Assembly (NCBI GenBank): GCA_002359635.1
Contig: DENJ01000036.1
Coordinates: forward strand, 35,059 to 56,675
DNA length: 21,617 nt
Direction: 5' to 3'
Origin: Burkholderiales bacterium UBA2647
GTDB lineage: Bacteria > Pseudomonadota > Gammaproteobacteria > Burkholderiales > Burkholderiaceae_E
Below the pieces are notes generated by a model. That model did not search any database and was not told the origin of the DNA. It saw only the letters and a program-made list of their open reading frames with translations. A program made the position numbers and the translations under genes. Positions 8,594-14,747 of this stretch are shown piece by piece. Every line of letters begins with the position of its first letter. The stretch's first letter is position 1.

Positions 8594-9264
8594 CGGAACA
8601 GTCCCGAGAAAAACCTTTTGATCAGCCCCCAAAGAAGACTGATCGCATTGAGTTCCTGGACAGGCGCCGCTTTGCCCTGAGCATGATTGGCCGCATCGAT
8701 CTCTGTTGCCGCTTCCGCGGCCTGCCCGCTTACCAGGTTCGAAGCGCCTGGGGTTGCCCCCGACGGTGAGGAGGCATGCGCCGCGTCCGCCAAAGGCTTC
8801 ATCTGCGTGGCCTGGACTTGGGCGCGATTGGAGAAATTCTGCGCAAACTGACCCAGGATCATGTCAGACACTGAATTCATCATCCGCCCACCAAACTGCG
8901 CAAATTTACCGGTCACCGTCACTTCGGCCTTACCGACGAGTTTGCAGCTTGTCGCATCAACCGCAAGCAGACTCGCGGTGAGGTCCATACTGGCCGAGGA
9001 ACCTCCCTTGTCCGCACCCTTTCCCAGCATTTGGATCTGAAATGCTTCAGGGTCTATGCCTTTGAGTTCGATATCACCCCCGAAATTGGCGCTCGCAGGC
9101 CCAACCTTGACTTTGACCTGACCCTTGAAATGGCTATCGTCGATTTTCTCGGTAATGCTCGCGCCCGGCATGCAGCTGGCAAGCGCCTGAACATCCGAAA
9201 GCACCTGCCAGGCTGCGTCAAGTGGCGCAGCAACCGGATACTCTTTTTCCAAAACAACCTGCAT
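8590..9264 (-). CDS. CoxG-like SRPBCC family protein with C-terminal membrane-anchor helix
   Basis: 224 aa; ATG at 9264 with a strong SD AAAGGAG seven bases upstream. The first ~150 residues are a CoxG/SRPBCC (START-like) domain: PVAAPLDAAWQVLSDVQALASCMPGA, then GQVKVKVGPA, VTVTGKFAQFGGRMM and LGQFAQNF. Members form a hydrophobic ligand pocket; CoxG is linked to aerobic CO dehydrogenase and its attachment to the membrane. An Ala/Ser/Gln-rich linker (about 155-205) leads to a C-terminal amphipathic helix (LLWGLIKRFFSGLFR) that could anchor it to the membrane. It is the first gene of a six-gene operon and overlaps the thiolase-like gene by ATGA. No coxLMS genes are in the window. A lipid, quinone or acyl-ligand role is possible; the exact function is unknown. 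Confidence 0.88.
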   Translation of the reverse strand: MQVVLEKEYPVAAPLDAAWQVLSDVQALASCMPGASITEKIDDSHFKGQVKVKVGPASANFGGDIELKGIDPEAFQIQMLGKGADKGGSSASMDLTASLLAVDATSCKLVGKAEVTVTGKFAQFGGRMMNSVSDMILGQFAQNFSNRAQVQATQMKPLADAAHASSPSGATPGASNLVSGQAAEAATEIDAANHAQGKAAPVQELNAISLLWGLIKRFFSGLFR

Positions 9265-9360
9265 GCGGATACTCCTTTCACAAGACAGTTGATAATAGTC
9301 GCATTACCATCAAATGGTGATCGAAAAAGACCTGATTAACCCCAGCAACGGAACGAATCG
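9265..9360. promoter_or_regulatory. Divergent promoter/operator region between coxG-like operon and xdhC-like gene
   Basis: A 96-bp divergent spacer. An imperfect dyad ATTACCAT-CAA-ATGGTGAT lies at 9303-9321 (7 of 8 arm bases pair). On the minus strand a TATTAT -10-like box (9297-9292) lies just downstream of the dyad, with only a weak -35 match (TCACCA) inside it. The dyad would thus cover the -35 region of the coxG-like operon, a typical repressor site. The minus-strand SD AAAGGAG is at 9278-9272. The xdhC-like gene has only a weak SD (GGAAC). Promoter calls by eye are tentative; the dyad is directly visible. Confidence 0.45.
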
Positions 9361-10371
9361 ATGGACAGCACAGACTTTTCAGTACTCAACACCTGCATCG
9401 GCTGGATGGAACAGGCGCGCCGGGTGGCGCTTGTGACTGTGGTGGAAACCTGGGGCTCATCACCACGTCCGGTTGGCTCCTGGCTTGCGGTTCGCGATGA
9501 TGGACAAGTCGTCGGTTCTGTATCGGGGGGCTGCGTTGAAGACGACTTAATCGCCAAGGTCCAAACCGAGATCATGCCTGCCTCCATGCCGCATACGCTG
9601 CTTTATGGTGTCAGCAAAGAAGAAGCGGCTCGCTTCGGATTACCTTGTGGCGGTAGCGTCCGGGTTGTTGTCGAACCTCAACCGAGCCTTGAAGGCCTTC
9701 GACAATTACGCAGCCGGGTGGCTGAAAAGCGCATGAGTCTTCGGGTGTTAGACATGACAAGCGGCCGCTTTGAGATCAGAGACGCAAGTCGTGCGGACCA
9801 TTTTCATTTTGACGGCCAGATCATGCATTGTGTTCATGGGCCACGCTGGCGCATCGTCATGATCGGTGCCGGGCAATTGTCTCAGTATTTGTGCCAAATG
9901 GCACTGGCCGCCGATTATCAAATTGTCGTGATCGATCCTAGGGACGAGTTTGCAGAAGGCATTCAGTTTCCTGGTGTTGAATGCTCACGCGGCATGCCCG
10001 ATGACGAGCTGATCCGTTTAGAGATCGATAACCATACCGCTGTGGTCGCCCTCACCCACGACCCCAAACTCGACGACATGGCGCTGCTTGAAGCCCTTAA
10101 ATCCCCTGCCTTTTACATCGGCGCCTTGGGGTCGCGTGCCAACACGGCCAAACGCAAAGAGCGCCTTAAGCTGTTTGACCTGAGCGAGACTGAAATTGCC
10201 CGCCTCCACGGGCCGGTTGGACTTTTCATCGGCGCAAAGACCCCGCCTGAAATGGCCATCTCCATTCTGGCTGAAGTTACTGCGGCCAAGTATGGGGTTG
10301 AAATTCTTCAGCGTCGCGATGCGCAAACGCCGCTCGCAAGCGCATGCACCCCGGAGGTCATCGTTCAGTAA
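9361..10371 (+). CDS. XdhC/CoxI-family protein (molybdenum cofactor insertion)
   Basis: 336 aa; ATG at 9361. XdhC-family proteins bind molybdenum cofactor, help to sulfurate it and pass it to xanthine-dehydrogenase-family hydroxylases, including CO dehydrogenase (CoxI). The N-terminal XdhC/CoxI domain shows ETWGSSPRPVGSWLAV (29-44), GSVSGGCVED (52-61) and the GLPCGGSVRV stretch near 93-102. The C-terminal Rossmann XdhC_C domain starts with IVMIGAGQLSQYL (about 165-177) and ends with GLFIGAKTPPEMAISILAE. The length is usual for the two-domain form. No large, medium or small subunit of a molybdenum hydroxylase is in the window, so its client must be elsewhere. It is divergent from a CoxG-like gene, a pairing that echoes cox loci. 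Its last 7 bases overlap the end of the convergent SDR gene. Confidence 0.92.
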   Translation: MDSTDFSVLNTCIGWMEQARRVALVTVVETWGSSPRPVGSWLAVRDDGQVVGSVSGGCVEDDLIAKVQTEIMPASMPHTLLYGVSKEEAARFGLPCGGSVRVVVEPQPSLEGLRQLRSRVAEKRMSLRVLDMTSGRFEIRDASRADHFHFDGQIMHCVHGPRWRIVMIGAGQLSQYLCQMALAADYQIVVIDPRDEFAEGIQFPGVECSRGMPDDELIRLEIDNHTAVVALTHDPKLDDMALLEALKSPAFYIGALGSRANTAKRKERLKLFDLSETEIARLHGPVGLFIGAKTPPEMAISILAEVTAAKYGVEILQRRDAQTPLASACTPEVIVQ

Positions 10372-11141
10372 AGCGCGTAGCCACCGTCGATTAAAAAGGA
10401 ATCGCCGGTGTGAAAGGAAGAGGCTCGGCTCATCAGGTAAACCGCGATACCGCCAAAGTCCTCCCCCTCGCCCCAACGCCTCATCGGTACCCGCAGCAAC
10501 ACATTGTGAGCGAACTTCTCGTTATTGGTTAGCCCCGCGGTCATATCGGTAGCGATCCAACCCGGAAGCACTGCATTTGCCGTGATGCCGTAGCGCGCGA
10601 ACTCAACGGCGAGTGCCCGAATCATGCTCACCATGCCGCCCTTGGTCGCGCCGTAATGCTCATTGCGCGCAGCCCCTTCGATCGCCGCCAATGAGGCAGT
10701 GCCAATCAGCCGTCCACCTTGACCGCGCTCGACCATATGCCTCGCTGCCGCGCGAAAAGTATAAAAAGCACCATCCAGATTCACCGACATGACCCGGCGC
10801 CACTCCTCAGAGGTCATCTCAACAAAGGACTTCTTGCCGCCACCACCGACGCCGGCGTTCGCGAAACAGGCATCAACTTTCCCCATCTCAGCGACACTTT
10901 TTGCAAAGACTTCCTCGACCTGCGCTTCATGGGCGACATCACACTGAAAGGCGAGAAGCCTGCGGCCGGTGTGCGCCAGTGCTTCAAGCGCCTGGGCATT
11001 CTTGCTGGCATTGGTTCCCCAGATCACCACATCGGCCCCGGCCTCTGCGACCGCTCGGGCCATGCCTAAGCCGATACCCGAATTGCCGCCGGTAATCAAG
11101 GCCACCTTCCCGCTCAAATCAAATGCTTTGTATCCGCTCAT
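10365..11141 (-). CDS. SDR-family NAD(P)-dependent oxidoreductase
   Basis: 258 aa from the ATG at 11141 (MSGYKAFDLSGKVALITGG), which matches the usual classical SDR start; an ATG at 11198 would add 19 atypical residues. Classical SDRs interconvert alcohols and ketones. Visible: TGGNSGIG nucleotide-binding motif (17-24), CDVA (67-70), NAG (95-97), catalytic Asn121, Ser150, Tyr163 and Lys167 (YGATK), and PGWIATDM (193-200). Cofactor preference is uncertain: there is no Asp at the end of beta-2, where VVIWGTN is found, so NADP(H) is possible. The gene is monocistronic, convergent with the xdhC-like gene (7-nt overlap of the stops) and divergent from the aldolase operon. Its substrate is unknown. 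Confidence 0.92.
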   Translation of the reverse strand: MSGYKAFDLSGKVALITGGNSGIGLGMARAVAEAGADVVIWGTNASKNAQALEALAHTGRRLLAFQCDVAHEAQVEEVFAKSVAEMGKVDACFANAGVGGGGKKSFVEMTSEEWRRVMSVNLDGAFYTFRAAARHMVERGQGGRLIGTASLAAIEGAARNEHYGATKGGMVSMIRALAVEFARYGITANAVLPGWIATDMTAGLTNNEKFAHNVLLRVPMRRWGEGEDFGGIAVYLMSRASSFHTGDSFLIDGGYALY

Positions 11142-11279
11142 AAGCTCATCAACCTCGAAACGACGTCCATCACGCTGGTCATCTTGGCTATCAAGCAAAA
11201 AGTTGGACCAGGTCCCAAGTCGAGATGCTCAAGCTAGCCGATGCGCCCGTCAATCTGGATTACGATCGCAGGGCTCGCA
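11142..11279. promoter_or_regulatory. Divergent region between SDR gene and aldolase operon, with palindrome
   Basis: A spacer of about 140 bp. A perfect short palindrome GGACC-A-GGTCC sits at 11205-11215, flanked by TT on the left and CAA on the right. It could be an operator for one or both genes. No convincing -35/-10 pair was recognised. An AGGG at 11270-11273 supports the aldolase-family start at 11280. Confidence 0.3.
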
Positions 11280-12197
11280 ATGAAGGCCCTTGAAGCCACA
11301 AAGCAGCCTGTGACCACCATTTCTGGAACGACAACGCTGAGGCAACTCCTTATGCTGGCCAACGACTTTATCAAGGATATCCGCAAGGGCTACCCGGTTC
11401 TCGAACCCGATAAGGACTATCCACCCCTTCAATGGCGAAGTGTTCGCGGTGAGGTCAGTGAGGCTGAATGGCAAGCCCGCGTAGACTGTGCTTGTGCCTA
11501 TCGGCTGGTCAAGCATTTCGCCATGGATGATTTAATTTATAACCATATTTCAGTACGCATTCCCGGCACTGATAGCTTTTTGCTCAACGCTTTTGGCCTG
11601 CTTTATGAAGAGATTACTGCATCAAGCCTCCTCAAGGTCAATCTTGCCGGCGAGGTTTTGTGGGCGCCTGAGTTTCCCGAGGGCTTAGGGTATCAGTTCA
11701 ATCCGGCAGGCTGGGTGATTCATGCTGCCATCCACGAAGCCAGGCCCGAACTTGAAGGCATTATCCATACACATTCGCTGGCAACCATGGCAGTTTCGGC
11801 CCTCCCTCAGGGGCTTTTGCCGATCACACAAACCGCGATGCGCTTTGAGCGCGTTGGCTACCATGACTACGAAGGTGTGGTGCTCGAACTTGGCGAGCGC
11901 GAAAGACTGCTACAAAATCTCGGTCAAAATGAGCTGATGTTTCTGCACAATCACGGCGTGCTCGCAGTTGGCCGATCGATTGCCGAAGCCTTCAACAACA
12001 CCTACCGGGTCGAGCGTGCCTGTAAAGCGCAATTGCTTGCCTCGGCTTGTAGCGCCTCCCTGATCACGCCACCGGCCAGCGTGGTGGCAAAGACCAACCA
12101 GATGTACAAACCGGGTTCGCGCCGCCCATACGGCCTTCTTGAATGGCCCGCGATGCGAAGGCTTGCCGATCGTATCGATCCATCTTATAAAATTTAA
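11280..12197 (+). CDS. Class II aldolase/adducin-domain protein
   Basis: 305 aa from ATG 11280 (AGGG six bases upstream). Starts at 11241 or 11352 (the latter with GAGG nine bases upstream) are possible; the conserved domain begins after all three. The family comprises zinc-dependent aldolases, epimerases and decarboxylases, plus adducin-like proteins. With the 11280 start, probable zinc ligands are His163 and His165 in IIHTHS, and a His of LHNHG (about 223-225). Other landmarks are DDLIYNHISVRIPG and the stretch NAFGLLYEEITASS. It resembles the many poorly characterised adducin-like proteins of Proteobacteria rather than fuculose aldolase. It is the first gene of a plus-strand operon, 28 nt before the MmgE/PrpD gene. 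A decarboxylase or aldolase role on a hydroxy- or oxo-acid is inferred only. Confidence 0.88.
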   Translation: MKALEATKQPVTTISGTTTLRQLLMLANDFIKDIRKGYPVLEPDKDYPPLQWRSVRGEVSEAEWQARVDCACAYRLVKHFAMDDLIYNHISVRIPGTDSFLLNAFGLLYEEITASSLLKVNLAGEVLWAPEFPEGLGYQFNPAGWVIHAAIHEARPELEGIIHTHSLATMAVSALPQGLLPITQTAMRFERVGYHDYEGVVLELGERERLLQNLGQNELMFLHNHGVLAVGRSIAEAFNNTYRVERACKAQLLASACSASLITPPASVVAKTNQMYKPGSRRPYGLLEWPAMRRLADRIDPSYKI

Positions 12198-12225
12198 TCC
12201 GCTCATCTTCGCAAGACCCCGGCCA

Positions 12226-13602
12226 ATGACCATGACCAAAAACCTGCTGCTTGAGCTTGGCGAATTCACATCGGCAGTGATGGCCCAAAACCTCGATCCT
12301 GAACTCTGCCATCACGCTAAGCGCGCCTTGATAGACTTTTGCGCCTGTGCGATCGCTGGATGGGAAGTGGAACCGATGCCCTTGCTTCGCGCCGCACTTG
12401 CTCACGAAATGCAAGCCACCGCGCCGCATGCCAGCATGACGCTCATGGGCGAAGGCTGCAGTCCTCGTACCGCTGCCCTGCTCCAGGGGACCGCGGCGCA
12501 TCTGGTCGAGTTTGATGACATTTTTAAAGACGCGATTTATCATCCCGGCGCCCCCACCATTGGTGCTGCGCTGGCTATCGCAGCCATGCGCCAGAGCAAA
12601 GGCATCGACTTGCTGCGCGCCGTGATTGCAGGCTATGAGATTTCGACCCGAATCGGGATCGTGATGGGCCGAGCTCATTATCGTTTTTGGCACAACACTG
12701 GAACCATTGGCAGCTTTGGAGCAGCCGTTGCAGCGAGTGCCTTGTTAGCAGCCAAGCCCGCACAGACGCAGCATGCACTGGCTGTGGTGACCTCATTTGC
12801 TGCAGGCTTGCAGCAGGCATTCCGGATGGATTCACATTCCAAACCCTTGCATGCCGGGCGGGCTGCTGAGGCCGGCGTGCTTGCGGGCCTTGGAGCCTGC
12901 AAAGGCCTCATCGGCTCGCTTGACGTGCTCGAAGGCGACGCAGGTTTTGGCGTTGCCATGAGCGCAAACGCAGATTGGTCCAAGGCAAGCGAAGCTTTGG
13001 GAAGCCGATGGCACATTGCCGCCATGACATTTAAGAATCATGGCTGCTGCGGCCACAGCTTTGCTGCCATTGACGGCGCCCTAGCGCTGCAGGAACGTCT
13101 TCAACTTGGTCCCCATCAAGTACTGCAAGCGGTTCAAGCCATTGAGGTTGAGACTTATGCCGAAGCGCTCGCAGTCGCCAACATCGCGGCGCCGAGAACT
13201 GCTGCCGAAGCCAAGTTCAGTATGCGTTATGTGGTTGCCCATGCCTTGCTCTATGGCGCAGTCCGCCTCGATGCTTTTTCAGCGTCACGGCTTGAGGACC
13301 CGGCAATTCGATTGCTGATGAAGCGTATCGAGGTGCGCGAGGATCCGGCCATCAGTGCCGCTTTCCCGAAACAACGTGCCGCAAGCCTACGACTGCACTT
13401 GAGCGCGGGGCAACTTGAAACCCATTTCCAGCCCACGAGAATCGGTGACCCCGATGCGCCCTTATCCGACGATGCGCTGAGCGATAAATTTCTAGAACTA
13501 TCGAGCGCATGCTTAGGGGAAAACGGCGCGCGCGAGGCGCTCGATTTACTTTGGCGTCTTGAACATACTAACCATATGCTCTGCTTTAGGAGACCAACGT
13601 GA
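12226..13602 (+). CDS. MmgE/PrpD-family protein
   Basis: 458 aa from ATG 12226 (MTMTKNLL). A frame start at 12139 would overlap the previous gene and adds 29 atypical residues. The family includes 2-methylcitrate dehydratase PrpD, cis-aconitate decarboxylase and iminodisuccinate epimerase, all acting on di- or tricarboxylates. Family landmarks: AAHLVEFDDIFKDAIYHPGA (90-109) with Asp97/98 and His106, HNTGTIGSFGAA (156-167) and SKPLHAGRAAEAG (205-217) with Lys206, plus HGCCGHSFAAIDG. The positions match the active-site set known from cis-aconitate decarboxylase (Asp, His, His, Lys), so it should be active. It differs from true 2-methylcitrate dehydratase, and no prpB or prpC is nearby. Its TGA stop overlaps the GTG start of the downstream Bug receptor. 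Substrate unknown; the receptor hints at an imported carboxylate. Confidence 0.9.
   Translation: MTMTKNLLLELGEFTSAVMAQNLDPELCHHAKRALIDFCACAIAGWEVEPMPLLRAALAHEMQATAPHASMTLMGEGCSPRTAALLQGTAAHLVEFDDIFKDAIYHPGAPTIGAALAIAAMRQSKGIDLLRAVIAGYEISTRIGIVMGRAHYRFWHNTGTIGSFGAAVAASALLAAKPAQTQHALAVVTSFAAGLQQAFRMDSHSKPLHAGRAAEAGVLAGLGACKGLIGSLDVLEGDAGFGVAMSANADWSKASEALGSRWHIAAMTFKNHGCCGHSFAAIDGALALQERLQLGPHQVLQAVQAIEVETYAEALAVANIAAPRTAAEAKFSMRYVVAHALLYGAVRLDAFSASRLEDPAIRLLMKRIEVREDPAISAAFPKQRAASLRLHLSAGQLETHFQPTRIGDPDAPLSDDALSDKFLELSSACLGENGAREALDLLWRLEHTNHMLCFRRPT
13588..13592 (+). promoter_or_regulatory. Shine-Dalgarno AGGAG that fixes the GTG start of the Bug receptor
   Basis: AGGAG lies within the last codons of the MmgE/PrpD gene, six bases before the GTG at 13599. 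Start and stop overlap as GTGA (13599-13602). No in-frame ATG follows until about residue 90, inside the mature domain, so the GTG start is well supported. Confidence 0.75.
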
Positions 13603-14687
13603 TCCATGCCCAGAATCAATCTCAAACATCGATCGAGCAGGTTAAAGATCTTACCTCAACCACGCAAGGCAGCGCGCACTGCGCCTTGCAGCATGGCAAG
13701 CTCATCCGCCGCCAAAGCATCAAGGCACTTAGCCTTGGATTGCTTGGCGCAACAAGCCTCGGCATCGCTGCGCCAGCCCGTGCACAAACAAGCTACCCAT
13801 CGAAGTCCGTTCGCATCATTGTACCGTTCAGTGCCGGCGGCACCACGGACATACTGGCGCGCGAAATGTCAGGCCACTTTACAGAGCGCTGGAAGCAAAG
13901 TTTCGTGGTTGAAAACAAAGGTGGCGCAGGCGGCACGCTGGGCACTGACTTGGCCGTTCGCGCGCCTGCCGATGGCTACACCCTGCTTTGCGCCTCGGTA
14001 GGCCCTCTTGCGGTTAATCCCACCTTGATCAAAAAGCTCCCCTACAACCCGCTGGTTGACCTCGTGCCGATTGTCCTCATCGCCGATGTCGCCAACGTAT
14101 TGGTTGTTAACCCCGCCGTGAGCGCCAAAACGGTTGAAGAATTCATTAAATTACTCGAACAGAATCCGGACAAATTCAATTACGGATCGACCGGTATCGG
14201 CACAGCCGCCCACTTATCGGGTGCGCTTTTCGGAATTCGCACCAAAACAAAGATTCAGCATATTCCTTACCGCGGCGCTGAAGCAGTTCAGGACTTACTC
14301 GCAGGCCGCATCCAATTCATGTTTGCAACAGCGCCCTCGATCATGCCCCAAATCAAGGCCGGGAAAGTAAGGGCCTTAGCCGTCACCAGTCTTGAGCGCA
14401 GCCGCGCCCTTCCCGATGTGCCAACGATGAAAGAGCGTGGATTATCGGACTTCGATTCCGGATCCTGGTTTGGTTTTCTTGCGCCAAAAGGCGTACCCGA
14501 TCAGGTGGTGCGCGAGATCAATCGGGCCACCAATGATGCATTAAAGCTCCCGGCGGTACAAAGCAAGCTGATTACTGCCGGCGCAGATCCCGTGGGTGGC
14601 TCTCCATCAGATTTTTATAACTTTATAAAGACCGAAACGGCGAAATGGCGCAATGTGATTCTCGAAACAGGTGTTGAACCTCAATGA
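13599..14687 (+). CDS. Bug/TctC-family periplasmic solute-binding receptor
   Basis: 362 aa. Bug (TctC-like) receptors capture carboxylates in the periplasm for tripartite tricarboxylate transporters. Domain evidence: YPSKSVRIIVPFSAGGTTDILAREM just after the signal (66-90), GSTGIGTAAHLSGALF (the ligand-binding stretch), IPYRGAEAVQDLLAGRIQFMF and VRALAVTSLERS. The export signal is unusual: 36 residues precede a twin-Arg pair (Arg37-Arg38, RRQS), followed by a hydrophobic core and a probable cleavage after ARA (62). This could be a Tat signal, or a Sec signal with a long n-region; a non-ATG start farther in cannot be excluded. No TctA/TctB membrane subunits are in the window, so it is an orphan receptor, as is common in Burkholderiales. 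It shares an operon with enzymes, which suggests its ligand feeds them. Confidence 0.93.
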   Translation: MIHAQNQSQTSIEQVKDLTSTTQGSAHCALQHGKLIRRQSIKALSLGLLGATSLGIAAPARAQTSYPSKSVRIIVPFSAGGTTDILAREMSGHFTERWKQSFVVENKGGAGGTLGTDLAVRAPADGYTLLCASVGPLAVNPTLIKKLPYNPLVDLVPIVLIADVANVLVVNPAVSAKTVEEFIKLLEQNPDKFNYGSTGIGTAAHLSGALFGIRTKTKIQHIPYRGAEAVQDLLAGRIQFMFATAPSIMPQIKAGKVRALAVTSLERSRALPDVPTMKERGLSDFDSGSWFGFLAPKGVPDQVVREINRATNDALKLPAVQSKLITAGADPVGGSPSDFYNFIKTETAKWRNVILETGVEPQ

Positions 14688-14694
14688 TGATCGC

Positions 14695-14711
14695 AAGGCG
14701 CAGTCCGCCTT
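14695..14711 (+). other. Intercistronic hairpin after the Bug gene
   Basis: AAGGCG-CAGTC-CGCCTT forms a perfect 6-bp stem with a 5-nt loop, starting 7 nt after the stop of the receptor gene. No T-run follows, so it is not a classical intrinsic terminator. It may protect the 3' end of the upstream mRNA or reduce expression of the next gene. Confidence 0.4.
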
Positions 14712-14747
14712 CACAACATCAAACTGACTCTTAGGCCAACATAGGCT

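Noticed and set aside
12064..12693. A 209-aa minus-strand frame across the aldolase/PrpD junction
   Set aside because: It is antisense to two strongly supported genes and has no family features.
12226..13602. MmgE/PrpD protein as true 2-methylcitrate dehydratase of the propionate pathway
   Set aside because: No methylcitrate synthase, lyase or AcnD is nearby and the neighbours are a Bug receptor and aldolase-like protein; only the family level is supported.
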